From the NCBI RefSeq assembly GCF_010692745.1, contig NZ_JAAHTB010000018.1:35574-99573 (forward strand): a DNA stretch of 64,000 nucleotides, given 5' to 3'. The position numbers and the translations under genes were made by a program. The notes beneath the pieces were generated by a model. The model made no database searches. It was not told the origin of the DNA and saw only the letters and a list, made by a program, of their open reading frames with translations. Shown here in pieces: positions 47,435 to 55,722 of the stretch; within the stretch, counting starts at the first letter, position 1; each line of letters begins with the position of its first letter. Source of the stretch: Methylobacterium sp. BTF04 (lineage in GTDB: Bacteria > Pseudomonadota > Alphaproteobacteria > Rhizobiales > Beijerinckiaceae).

Positions 47435-48297
47435 TCGACCTCCTGTTCGGCCCGTTCCTCGAATTCGGCTTCATGCGGCGAGCGCTGGTCGGCTGCCTCG
47501 CGCTGTCGCTGTCGGCGCCGCCCGTCGGCGTGTTCCTGATGCTGCGCCGCATGAGCCTGATGAGCGACGCCATGAGCCACGCGATCCTGCCCGGCGCCGC
47601 GGTGGGTTTCCTGGTCGCCGGCCTGTCACTGCCGGCGATGACGCTGGGCGGCCTTGTGGCCGGTCTGGCGGTGGCGTTGCTCGCGGGCTTCGTCACCCGG
47701 TCCACCGCGATCAAGGAGGATGCGAGTCTGGCCGCCTTCTATCTGATCTCGCTCGCCGGCGGCGTTCTGCTGGTGTCGCTGCGCGGCTCGCAGATCGACC
47801 TCCTGCACATCCTGTTCGGCACGGTGCTGGCGCTCGACGATCCGGCCCTGTGGCTGCTCGGCGGCATCAGCACCGTCACGCTGTTCGGACTGGCGGCGAT
47901 CTACCGGCCGCTGGTGATGGAATGCGTCGATCCGCTGTTCCTGCGCACCGTGAGCCGGGCCGGCGGCCCGGTGCATTACGCCTTCCTCGGGCTCGTGGTC
48001 ATGAACCTCGTCGGCGGCTTCCAGGCACTCGGCACCCTGCTGGCGGTGGGCCTGATGCTGCTGCCCGCGATCGCGGCCCGGTTCTGGGCGGCGGACCTGT
48101 CGGGCATGATCCCGGTGTCGATGCTGATCGCGATGCTGTCGAGCGTGATCGGGCTCAGCGTCTCGTACCATGCCGATCTGCCTACCGGACCGGCCATCGT
48201 GCTCGCCGCCGGTGCGCTCTACCTCGCCTCGATCCTGGTGGGACCACGCGGCGGCCTCATCCGGCGGTTGTTCCGCGCCCGTCACCTCGAAGCCTGA
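47431..48297 (+). CDS. znuB: zinc ABC transporter permease
   Basis: 288-residue inner-membrane permease (ABC-3 family) with about eight helices. Conserved start LLFGPFLEFGFMRRALVGCLALSLSAPPVGVFLMLRRMSLMSDAMSHAILPGAAVGFL, then STAIKEDASLAAFYLISLAGGVLLVS, GLVVMNLVGGFQALGTLLAVGLMLLPAIAARFWA. The TTG at 47431, overlapping the znuC stop as TTGA, is used because the conserved N-terminus begins there; the first ATG (47473) would cut it. Ends 24 bases from exoD, which is on the other strand. Confidence 0.92.
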   Translation: MIDLLFGPFLEFGFMRRALVGCLALSLSAPPVGVFLMLRRMSLMSDAMSHAILPGAAVGFLVAGLSLPAMTLGGLVAGLAVALLAGFVTRSTAIKEDASLAAFYLISLAGGVLLVSLRGSQIDLLHILFGTVLALDDPALWLLGGISTVTLFGLAAIYRPLVMECVDPLFLRTVSRAGGPVHYAFLGLVVMNLVGGFQALGTLLAVGLMLLPAIAARFWAADLSGMIPVSMLIAMLSSVIGLSVSYHADLPTGPAIVLAAGALYLASILVGPRGGLIRRLFRARHLEA

Positions 48298-48321
48298 AGC
48301 GCCCCAGGAGGCGCCTCGGTT

Positions 48322-49011
48322 TCAGTGGTGGAACAGGCTGATGATGCCCGAGACGATGGCATAGACGAAGCCGGCATTGAGCAGCACGCCCACGGCCCCG
48401 ACGGCGAGGCCGACGATCACGACGACGCCGTCGCGCTCGACCAGGCCGAGGCCGACCAGGCAGATCGCCAGCCCGAGCGGGATCTGGCCCACCAGCGGCG
48501 CGGCAACGATCAGGGCCAGCGACAGCGCCAGCAGCAGCAGGCCGACGCCGCGCATGCCGATGGCGGTCTCGAACAGGCTCATGCGCGGTCGCGACCAGTT
48601 CTCGAGCCGCCGCAGCAGCGGCACGGCCCGCTTAGCGGCCCGCTCGACGTCCTTACGGGCGACAGACCGGCGCAGCAAGGCGCTCGGGAGCCACGGCGAG
48701 GCCATGCCGACGGTGATCTGGAGCGCCACCAGCAGAAGCAGCAATCCGCAGACCAGCGGGATCGGCGGCGGCATCGGCAGGCAGTTGGGCAAGCCGAGGA
48801 TGACGATGAGGAGCGCGAACGCGCGATCCTTCAGCACGGCGACGATGTCGCCGACGGTCAGTCGGTCTCCCTCCTGTGCGGCGAGCACGGTGAGAACCTC
48901 GGAAGTTCTGGCGCTGGGTGACAAGAATGCTCGGCCATTGGCGACTGTCCTGGCGCGGGCTGTAACCCAGTCGCGGTCCGGCGCCAAGCGCCGCACCGCC
49001 GCGTCGGCCAC
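48322..49011 (-). CDS. ExoD-family membrane protein
   Basis: Protein of the ExoD family, linked to exopolysaccharide production in rhizobia. The family core runs from RTSEVLTVLAAQEGDRLTVGDIVAVLKDRAFALLIVILGLPNCLPMPPPIPLVCGLLLLLVALQ through three further hydrophobic segments to NAGFVYAIVSGIISLF. About five helices. The start is unresolved because no in-frame ATG lies upstream: GTG 49011 is given, TTG 48924 would fit the core better, and the frame is open to GTG 49167 in AT-richer, probably non-coding DNA. Confidence 0.8.
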   Translation of the reverse strand: MADAAVRRLAPDRDWVTARARTVANGRAFLSPSARTSEVLTVLAAQEGDRLTVGDIVAVLKDRAFALLIVILGLPNCLPMPPPIPLVCGLLLLLVALQITVGMASPWLPSALLRRSVARKDVERAAKRAVPLLRRLENWSRPRMSLFETAIGMRGVGLLLLALSLALIVAAPLVGQIPLGLAICLVGLGLVERDGVVVIVGLAVGAVGVLLNAGFVYAIVSGIISLFHH

Positions 49012-49241
49012 ACACCGACGCGGCTCGTTCGACGGAGACGCGAATCCGTACCGCCAACCCAAGGTTGAAAACGGTCGGCCAATTAATCTGAAGTCACGCT
49101 TCGATCGTAACTCGGCAAGCGAGTATCGAAATTCAGTATGGCATGACGCGATATCCACACTATCCACGGCTGTTTTGATAAAATCGAATGCAACCCACTA
49201 TCTGATCGGTATTGTCATGCCCCGCATGGGGCGGTCATCTG

Positions 49242-49964
49242 ATGACCCGGGCAGGATACGGGCACACGCATCGGTTGACATTGCCGCGGGCCGTTGCCTG
49301 GACGGCGATCTTCGTATGTCTCTGGAGCGACCCGTTGAGGGCGGAGACGAACCCGGCCTCGCTGCTGCTGTTCGGCAGCCTCGAAGCGAGTCCGTCCGTC
49401 TTCGCCACCACCGGCGCCAAACTGGCCCTGGACCGGCTCGACCGCGAGGGGTTCGTCGCCTTGGCCAGCATCGGCGCCGGCCGGCGTACGGAGCCGGCGC
49501 TGGTCCGCCAGACGATCGGCTTTGCGGCGGTGTTCGGCTATCAATGGGTCCGCGATTGGGGCGTCGCCGCCGCCTATGTCGGGCCTGAAGGATCGGTGGA
49601 GGTCCTGTCCGGCGCCGCCGGCTCAGGGATTCTGCCCGCCCGCCTCGGCCTGCGCCTGCACGGAGAGGTCTGGGCTCGCCCGAGCGAAGGCACGCTGCTG
49701 ACCGCCACCCTGATTCTCGGCTCGGCCCGGACCAGCGCCTGGAGCCGGATATCCTGGGGCACGCAGCTCTGGGGCGCCTATCTCGGGCCGGAAGCGACGC
49801 TCTACGGCGACCACACCGGCTACGCGAAATGGAGCGTCGGCCTTCACGCCACCGACTTCAAGATCGGCCGGTTCAGTTTCCGCGCCTCGGCCGGATATCA
49901 GAGGACCACCGAGGCGCGGAGCGGAAGCCCCTACGTGGCGTTCGACGTCTGGACGCCGTGGTGA
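49242..49964 (+). CDS. bcsS: BcsS-type cellulose biosynthesis protein
   Basis: 240-residue exported protein of the BcsS family, found with cellulose synthase loci in alphaproteobacteria. A signal-like segment (VAWTAIFVCLWSDPLRA) is followed by alternating aromatic/hydrophobic strands (LLLFGSLEASPSVFATTGAKLAL, GFAAVFGYQWVRDWGVAAAYVGPE, LRLHGEVWARPSEGTLLTATLILG, WGAYLGPEATLYGD, FSFRASAGYQR) ending in VAFDVWTPW, consistent with an outer-membrane beta barrel. No bcsA/B/C here. A GCCCC-GCAT-GGGGC hairpin (49219-49232) sits over the probable ribosome site. A TTG at 49212 is an alternative start. Confidence 0.8.
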   Translation: MTRAGYGHTHRLTLPRAVAWTAIFVCLWSDPLRAETNPASLLLFGSLEASPSVFATTGAKLALDRLDREGFVALASIGAGRRTEPALVRQTIGFAAVFGYQWVRDWGVAAAYVGPEGSVEVLSGAAGSGILPARLGLRLHGEVWARPSEGTLLTATLILGSARTSAWSRISWGTQLWGAYLGPEATLYGDHTGYAKWSVGLHATDFKIGRFSFRASAGYQRTTEARSGSPYVAFDVWTPW

Positions 49965-50003
49965 CGGTGCTCAGGCCTCAGGTCGTCGGACTTGCCCGGG
50001 CGA

Positions 50004-51608
50004 TCACGCCGACGCCTTTCGACGCCGACGGCTTGGAGTGGCAGGATCGGGCATCCGATGGCCGCCCTCCCCGGCCTCGGGGCTCATTGCGGGTCCATCG
50101 AGAAAACGCGCGGCATCCGCGACGATCTCGGCCCGGCGCGCATCGTCCATGCGCGCCAGTGTGCGGTAGGGCATCGCCATGCGCGGGTTCGGCTCCAGCC
50201 GTTCGGCGTGTTCGATGAGAAAATTCCAGTAGAGGTAGTTGAACGGGCATGCCGTCTCCCCGGCCTTGGCGGTGACGTCGTAGGCGCAGGCCCCGCAATA
50301 ATCCGACATCCGGTTGATGTAGGCGCCCGACGCCGCATAGGGCTTCGAGCCCATCACGCCGCCATCGGCCCACAGGACCATGCCGTGGACGTTGGGCAAC
50401 TCGACCCATTCGTAGGCGTCGGCATAGACGACGAGGTACCATTCCTCCACCTGTGCCGGATCGAGCCCCGCCAGCAGGGCGAAATTGCCGGTCACCATCA
50501 GGCGCTGGATATGATGGGCATAGGCGTGGGCCCTGGTCTCGCCGATGCACTGCGCGAGGCAGTTCAGCTTCGTCTCTCCGGACCAGTAGAACCACGGCAG
50601 CGGGCGCTTCGCGTCCAGCGCATTGGTCTCGGCATAGGCCGGCATCCGCGCCCAGTAGAGCCCGCGGACGTATTCGCGCCAGCCGAGAATCTGGCGAATG
50701 AAGCCCTCGACGCAGTGGAGCGGCGCGGCACCATCGTGATAGGCGCGCTCGGCGGCGCGGCAGACCTCTTCGGCGGTGAGCAGACCGGCATTCAAGGCCG
50801 GCGAAATCAGCGCATGGTAGAGAAACGGCGCGCCGGTCTTCATCGCGTCCTGATAGTCGCCGAAGGTCGGCAGGCAATCGGCGACGAAGTGCTTGAGGGC
50901 GCTCAGCGCCTCCACCCGCGTCACCGGCCATCCGAAGCTCTCGGTGTCCCCGAAATGGTCGGGGAATTCCCGCTCAACCAGAGCGATGACCTCTTGCGTG
51001 ATCGCATCCGGCGGGAAGCCGACACGCTGTGGCGGAACGTGGCCCTTGGGCAGCTTCTTGCGGTTGTCGTGATCGAAGTTCCACTGGCCGCCCACGGGCT
51101 CGCCCTTCTCCATCAGGAGGCCGGTGCGCTTGCGCATGCCGCGATAGAACGTCTCCATTCGCAGGGAATGGCGGCCCTCGGCCCAAGTGGCGAAGTCGCG
51201 GCGCGGGCACAGGAAGCGGTTGTCGTCGCGGATCTCCAGCGGCACCGGCACGGCGTCGCGCCAGCCCTGCATCATCTCCCAGACCCGCCACTCGCCGGGC
51301 TCGGTGACGACGATGCGGGCCGGGTCGTGCCGGGCGATGGCCCGCTCCAGTTCGCCGGTGAACGAGCCGGTGTTGCCCGGCGCATCGAGGCGAACGTAGT
51401 CGACCGCGACACCCTCGGCCTCGAGCTCGGCCGCGAAGTGCCGCATGGCCGAGAACAGGAAGGCGATCTTCTGCTTGTGATGGCGGACATAGGTCGCCTC
51501 CGCCCGGACCTCGACGAGGAGGACGACGTCGTGGTCCGGGTCGAGATCGGTCAGGGAGGAGACCCGACGGTGGAGCTGGTCGCCCAGCACGAAGCGCAGG
51601 GTCCGCAT
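50004..51608 (-). CDS. phrB: iron-sulfur bacterial cryptochrome/(6-4) photolyase (FeS-BCP)
   Basis: 534-residue flavoprotein of the FeS-BCP/CryPro branch, related to Agrobacterium PhrB, which repairs (6-4) photoproducts with blue light. Start LRFVLGDQLHRRVSSLTDLD is family-typical. Ligand cysteines for the [4Fe-4S] cluster are Cys350 (LNCLAQC), Cys438 and Cys441 (DYCGACAYD) and Cys454 (ETACPFNY), the same numbers and spacing I recall for Agrobacterium PhrB. YAHHIQRLMVTGNFALLAGLDP and GMVLWADGGVMGSKPYAASGAYINRMSDY line the FAD site. It follows the SDR gene by 4 bases, likely one operon. Confidence 0.95.
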   Translation of the reverse strand: MRTLRFVLGDQLHRRVSSLTDLDPDHDVVLLVEVRAEATYVRHHKQKIAFLFSAMRHFAAELEAEGVAVDYVRLDAPGNTGSFTGELERAIARHDPARIVVTEPGEWRVWEMMQGWRDAVPVPLEIRDDNRFLCPRRDFATWAEGRHSLRMETFYRGMRKRTGLLMEKGEPVGGQWNFDHDNRKKLPKGHVPPQRVGFPPDAITQEVIALVEREFPDHFGDTESFGWPVTRVEALSALKHFVADCLPTFGDYQDAMKTGAPFLYHALISPALNAGLLTAEEVCRAAERAYHDGAAPLHCVEGFIRQILGWREYVRGLYWARMPAYAETNALDAKRPLPWFYWSGETKLNCLAQCIGETRAHAYAHHIQRLMVTGNFALLAGLDPAQVEEWYLVVYADAYEWVELPNVHGMVLWADGGVMGSKPYAASGAYINRMSDYCGACAYDVTAKAGETACPFNYLYWNFLIEHAERLEPNPRMAMPYRTLARMDDARRAEIVADAARFLDGPAMSPEAGEGGHRMPDPATPSRRRRKASA

Positions 51609-51612
51609 GCGC

Positions 51613-52347
51613 TCAGCCCTTGGTGCGCAACGAAGACCGGCCGCCGTCGACGCCGATCACCTGACCGGTGATCCAGCCCGCCTCCTGCGAGACCAGGAAT
51701 GCGGCGAGCCCCCCGACATCCTCGGGCGTGCCGAGGCGCTGGAGCGCATGCATGGCGGCGATCCCCGACGCCAGGGTCTCGTTGCCGGTGATCGCGGCGG
51801 CCAGGGGCGTGCGGGTGAGCGACGGAGCCACCACGTTGATCCGCACATGGGGGCTCATCTCGGCGGCGAGCGACAGGGCGAGGCCCTCGACGGCGCCCTT
51901 GGCCATCGCCACGGAGGCGTGAGCGGGAAACCCTTGCGCCACCGCAACCGTGGAGAACAGGACGATGCCGGCACCGGCTTGCCCGGCACCGGCCTTGAGC
52001 GCGGAGGCCGCCGCCTGCACCGCCAGGAAGGCGCCGAGCGCATTGATGCGGAAATCCGTCTCCACGTCTGCGGCGGTGAGCCGGGCAAGCGGGCGCAGAT
52101 TGATGGTACCGACCGCATAGACCAGGCCGGACAGGGCTGCGCCGGCCTCGTCGGTGGCACGCTCGAAGAAGGCCGGGTCGGTCACGTCGCCGGCGGTGAA
52201 GGTGGTGTCGCCGAGTTCCGTCGCCGCCGCGTCGAGGCGCGCCGAATCGCGGGCGGCGAGATGCAGGGCATGGCCCCGTGCGCGAAGGGCCCGCGCCGTC
52301 GCCAACCCGATGCCGCCCGTTCCGCCGTAGAGAAGAACCCGTGCCAT
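51613..52347 (-). CDS. atypical short-chain dehydrogenase upstream of photolyase
   Basis: 244-residue Rossmann protein of the SDR family. Cofactor motif LYGGTGGIGLATARALRARG (6-25), AGDV at 52-55, Asn102 (RINALGAFLAV), Ser132 (LFSTVAVAQGF) and Lys150 are present, but the catalytic Tyr four residues before Lys150 is Val146 (HASVAMAK), so normal dehydrogenase chemistry is doubtful. A C-terminal WITGQVIGVDGGRSSLR is standard. GGGAG precedes ATG 52347. It is 4 bases ahead of the photolyase, so the two proteins probably function together or share light/stress control. Confidence 0.9.
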   Translation of the reverse strand: MARVLLYGGTGGIGLATARALRARGHALHLAARDSARLDAAATELGDTTFTAGDVTDPAFFERATDEAGAALSGLVYAVGTINLRPLARLTAADVETDFRINALGAFLAVQAAASALKAGAGQAGAGIVLFSTVAVAQGFPAHASVAMAKGAVEGLALSLAAEMSPHVRINVVAPSLTRTPLAAAITGNETLASGIAAMHALQRLGTPEDVGGLAAFLVSQEAGWITGQVIGVDGGRSSLRTKG

Positions 52348-52374
52348 ACCAACTCCCACTTGCCTGCCCCGGCG

Positions 52375-52416
52375 TGTCTGCCCGGGCATGTCTGCCCGGG
52401 CATGTCTGGCCGGACC
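52375..52416. repeat. 14-base tandem repeat in the SDR-photolyase leader
   Basis: TGTCTGCCCGGGCA at 52375-52388 and again at 52389-52402, followed by a diverged third unit (TGTCTGGCCGGACC) to 52416. Each unit contains the palindrome CCCGGG or its remnant. It begins 28 bases upstream of the SDR ATG, on the promoter side, so it may bind a regulator cooperatively. Confidence 0.75.
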
Positions 52417-52546
52417 TGCCGACACCGAAAAATCGGCTCCCATTCGGTCCGTGATCGATTAGGTAAGGCGCGCAGGGTCGCCGTGGAGCGGTGGCCTCCC
52501 GAATTGCCGCAGCCGCGGCGTCGCAGCCCCTGATTCGAGATGCGTC

Positions 52547-53413
52547 ATGAAGTTCGCCTTCGCCGGCATCGATTTCCTCGGTGGTGTGTTCGAGACCCTC
52601 GTCGAAGCGGGCTGGACACCGGTGAAGCTGTTCACCCGGCCCTGCGACGGGCTCTACGACCACAACGACGTGGTGGTGGCCCAGGCGCGGCGCCATCGGG
52701 TGCCGATGCAGCTCTCGCGGCTCAAGGCCGCCGATCTGGACGCCCTGGCCCAGAGCCATGGCGGCGATTGGGCCCTGGTGGTCGCGGGCTATCCCTGGCT
52801 CATCCGGGACTGGCGCGGACGCGCGGCCTACGGCCTGAACTTCCACCCCTCGCCGTTGCCGATGGGTCGCGGACCCTATCCGCTGTTCAAGGCCATCACG
52901 GACGCGCACGACACCTGGGGCGTCACCGCCCACGTCCTTGCCGAAGAGGGGTTCGATACCGGGGACATCCTGGCGCAGGAGAACTTCGCGGTGGCACCGG
53001 GCGAGACCCACGAAACGCTGCTCGCCAAATGCCAGATGGCGGCCCGCCGCATCGCCTTCGGGGCGATCGCGCGGGATCTTCCGGCCCGCTGGAAGGCCGC
53101 CACTCCCCAGGGTGAAGGCTCCTACTGGCCCCGCGTCAGCGATGCCGACCGGACCCTCGATTTCAGGGCCGGGGTCGAGGCGATCCTGCGCCGGGTGCGC
53201 GCCTTCGGCACCATCGAGACCATCGCGCGCCTCGGAGACAGCCGCGTCTACGTGGCCGCGGCGGAGGGCTGGCGCGAGGCGCACCGGCATTCGCCCGGCA
53301 CGGTGGTCCACCGCTACCGCCGCCACATGGTCGTCGCCGCCCGCGACGGCTACATCCAGATCACCCGCTGGAGCCCCATGGCGCTGACGGAAGCCGAGCA
53401 CCTCGGGCGGTAG
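52547..53413 (+). CDS. formyltransferase-family protein
   Basis: 288-residue protein with the N10-formyl-THF hydrolase/transferase fold (as in Fmt and the ArnA N-terminus). Seen: MKFAFAGIDFLGGVFETLVEAGWTPVKLFTRPCD; the catalytic Asn and His in LNFHPSPLPMGRGPYPLFKAI (about 103-123); the Asp in EEGFDTGDILAQE. So the Asn-His-Asp triad is intact. It lacks the Fmt tRNA-binding C-terminal domain in recognisable form, though ~90 residues follow (PRVSDADRTLDF resembles the Fmt linker). The acceptor is unknown. Divergent from the SDR-photolyase genes. Confidence 0.85.
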   Translation: MKFAFAGIDFLGGVFETLVEAGWTPVKLFTRPCDGLYDHNDVVVAQARRHRVPMQLSRLKAADLDALAQSHGGDWALVVAGYPWLIRDWRGRAAYGLNFHPSPLPMGRGPYPLFKAITDAHDTWGVTAHVLAEEGFDTGDILAQENFAVAPGETHETLLAKCQMAARRIAFGAIARDLPARWKAATPQGEGSYWPRVSDADRTLDFRAGVEAILRRVRAFGTIETIARLGDSRVYVAAAEGWREAHRHSPGTVVHRYRRHMVVAARDGYIQITRWSPMALTEAEHLGR

Positions 53414-53588
53414 CGGGAACCCGAGAATCGGTGGCTCTGGCCGCCTTAGTGGACCAGCGGTGGCGACGCTGCACCGCCGCCGACAGCCCGTCATACGCTT
53501 TGCCAGCGGTAGGGATACACACGTCGTACGGTGCCGCTGGTGCGGATTCTCGTAGCGGCGCCTTGGCCCAACGCGTACGATCGACAAG

Positions 53589-54302
53589 ATGTTGGAGCGC
53601 GTGAAAACGGCTGCGCGTGAAGCGCCCCCTCTCGGGATCGGTTATTACACCGTTTCCGAAGCGGCGCGGCTCATCCGCATGCCCGCGCGCAACATCAATC
53701 GGTGGCTTGGCGGCTACGCTTTCAAGTCCGCGGGCAAGGCCGGGCGAATGCCGCCTCTGTGGACACCTGAGCTGCCGGCGGATGGCGACCACCTCGAGCT
53801 TGGGTTCCGCGATTTGATCGAGCTTCGGTTCGTCCAGGCATTCATTGAGAAGGATCTGGATCTGAGGGTCATCCGGAGCTGCATGGAGCATGCGCGGACG
53901 TACGTGAGCGATGACCGCCCATTCTCCACGCGGAAGTTCCAGACCGACGGCCGAACCATCTTCCTGGACAGCCTGCGGGCAAGCGGCGAGCGTGAGCTCA
54001 TAGATCTGCGGAAGGGCCAGTTCGTTTTTCTGGGGGTCGTCGAGCGGACATTCAAGGACCTGGATCTCGATAACGAGGTCGTTGCCCGGTGGCGGCCATT
54101 CCGGGGCAAGGACACCATCGTGATCGATCCGCAGCGGTCGTTCGGGCAGCCGATCGCCGCGGAGTTTGGGGTCCCAACGGTTGCCCTGGCCGAGGCCGTG
54201 AAGTCGGAGGGGTCAGTGGAACGTGTGGCGCGCCTCTATGAGGTGTCGCCTTCGGTTGTCCGCGATGCCGTTCGCTTCGAAGAGTACCTGCTCGCCGCGT
54301 GA
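53589..54302 (+). CDS. DUF433-type (VapB45-like) antitoxin
   Basis: 237-residue protein. N-terminal MerR-like HTH (YYTVSEAARLIRMPARNINRWLGGYAF, about 19-45), a middle segment (LIELRFVQAFIEKDLDLRVIRSCMEHART), and a C-terminal DUF433 domain (DPQRSFGQPIAAEFGVPTVALAEAVKSEGSVERVARLYEVSPSVVRDAVRFEEYL). This layout pairs with PIN-like DUF5615 toxins, and the next gene is one, joined by a GTGA overlap. It should neutralise the toxin and repress the pair. Codon use is less GC-biased than neighbours, hinting at transfer. Confidence 0.85.
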   Translation: MLERVKTAAREAPPLGIGYYTVSEAARLIRMPARNINRWLGGYAFKSAGKAGRMPPLWTPELPADGDHLELGFRDLIELRFVQAFIEKDLDLRVIRSCMEHARTYVSDDRPFSTRKFQTDGRTIFLDSLRASGERELIDLRKGQFVFLGVVERTFKDLDLDNEVVARWRPFRGKDTIVIDPQRSFGQPIAAEFGVPTVALAEAVKSEGSVERVARLYEVSPSVVRDAVRFEEYLLAA

Positions 54303-54691
54303 AGGTCGTCGTCGACGAGAACCTTCCGCCCGCCCTCGCCCGTGCACTTCACGCCCTGTTCGCCGGCGAGCATGAGATCACCCACATCCGTGACCGCTAC
54401 GGCGCTGGCGTGACGGACCTCCAGTGGATTCCGGAATTGGGCCAGGAAGGGCGTTGGATCGTCCTTTCGGCCGACAGACGGATCAGGAAGACGAAGGCCG
54501 AATTCCAGGCGTTCCGGACGTCCCGCTTGGTTGGCTTCTTTCTGTCGTCGGGGTTGAACAGGGCGCCCTTGGTCAAGAAGGCCGAGCGCATCCTAGCGCT
54601 CTGGGGTGACATCGAGACCTTTGGCGAACGCAGCGCGGCGGGGTCGATGTACGAACTGCCGTCGACGAGTAATAGGATTCGGACGCTCTGA
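54299..54691 (+). CDS. DUF5615 PIN-like (VapC45-type) toxin
   Basis: 130-residue PIN-like ribonuclease candidate, GTG start overlapping the antitoxin stop. Seen: the acidic start VVVDENLPPALARALHALF with Asp5 and Glu6, ITHIRDRYGAGVTDLQWIPELGQEGRWIVLSADRRIRKTKAEFQAF with the second acidic cluster (Asp of SADRR), and a C-terminal region rich in basic residues. These are the usual metal ligands of DUF5615. Second half of the toxin-antitoxin unit. Confidence 0.85.
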   Translation: MKVVVDENLPPALARALHALFAGEHEITHIRDRYGAGVTDLQWIPELGQEGRWIVLSADRRIRKTKAEFQAFRTSRLVGFFLSSGLNRAPLVKKAERILALWGDIETFGERSAAGSMYELPSTSNRIRTL

Positions 54692-54958
54692 CATCGCGCT
54701 TCGCGCGCGAGACCCGTGGCGGTGACAGTGGGGGACGCCCGAGTTCGCCGATGATCGCATTAGCGGATTGAGAGGACCAACGCCTTCCACACCCCGTGGA
54801 GCGGAGTCGTGTGCCGCGATCCCCATCCAGTGCTCATCGGTCGGGGTAGGGAAACAGTCCCCGCTGCCATTGGTCCCGGACGCTATCGACGCTTCTTCGA
54901 TCAAGCACATATCACCCAGACGCCGATCCCAAGCCCCATCGCTGCGAGCGAATTTCCC

Positions 54959-55117
54959 ATGGCGCGCATGCGCAAGAAGGCCGACCTGCCGACCAAGCTG
55001 TGCGCGCACTGCGCCAAGCCGTTCACCTGGCGCAAGAAATGGGAGCGGGTGTGGGAGGAGGTGCGCTATTGCTCCGACCGGTGCCGGGCCGAAGCGAAGC
55101 GCGGCAAAGCCTCCTGA
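54959..55117 (+). CDS. DUF2256 small zinc-ribbon protein
   Basis: 52-residue basic protein with paired cysteines: [34 protein letters not shown]. CxxC and CxxxC form a zinc ribbon typical of DUF2256. In other proteobacteria this small family is often found near cryptochrome/photolyase genes (recollection, unchecked); here the photolyase is 3.3 kb to the left. Its last 52 bases overlap the 3' end of the mobA-like gene on the other strand. Confidence 0.85.
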   Translation: MARMRKKADLPTKLCAHCAKPFTWRKKWERVWEEVRYCSDRCRAEAKRGKAS

Positions 55118-55722
55118 GGCCGGGGCTCAGGGCCGCCCGCAAGGGCGGCGAGGGCCGCCGGCGTGTCGATATCGGCCGCCACGGCGGCATCCATCGCCAC
55201 CTCGAGCACGTCGCTGCGCCGGGCGAGGATACGGCCCGCCCCCTGATCGCCGGTGAGGCTGGCGAGATCGTCCGCGAGCCGGCGGCGATCGAGCAGAACC
55301 GGGTTGCCGCGCCGTCCGGCATTCACCGGCACCACCGCCGCCGGTGCCGGGTCGGCGCCGGAATAGGCATCGGCGAGCGCGGTCAGATGATCGGCTGTGA
55401 TCCGCGGCATGTCGGCAAGCAGCACGAGCACGCCCGTGACCGTGTCGGGCATCGCAGCGAGGCCGGCGCGCAGGGAAGTCGAGAGACCGTCGGCGAAATG
55501 CGGATTGTCCACCAGCGTGAGATCGAGGCCGTCCAGAGCGGCGCGCATTGCCTCGCCGTGGGCGCCGAGCACTACGATCACCAGCCCGAGACGGGACGCG
55601 ACGGCCGCGGCCGCGGCATGGCGGACCAAGGGCTTGCCGCCGAGAAGGCTCAAGAGTTTCGGCTCGGCTCCGAACCGGGTGCCGCGGCCGGCCGCCAGTA
55701 TGACGATGCCGATTTCAGGCAT
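55066..55722 (-). CDS. mocA: MobA/MocA-like molybdopterin nucleotidyltransferase
   Basis: 218-residue NTP transferase. N-terminal signature [34 protein letters not shown] (about 4-37), [32 protein letters not shown] with the metal-binding Asp, and [18 protein letters not shown]. The R(A/G)xPKL pattern and context with XdhC proteins favour the CTP:molybdopterin cytidylyltransferase MocA over GTP-using MobA. Start overlaps the molybdopterin-binding gene by 8 bases. Last gene of the operon. Confidence 0.88.
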   Translation of the reverse strand: MPEIGIVILAAGRGTRFGAEPKLLSLLGGKPLVRHAAAAAVASRLGLVIVVLGAHGEAMRAALDGLDLTLVDNPHFADGLSTSLRAGLAAMPDTVTGVLVLLADMPRITADHLTALADAYSGADPAPAAVVPVNAGRRGNPVLLDRRRLADDLASLTGDQGAGRILARRSDVLEVAMDAAVAADIDTPAALAALAGGPEPRPQEALPRFASARHRSEQ

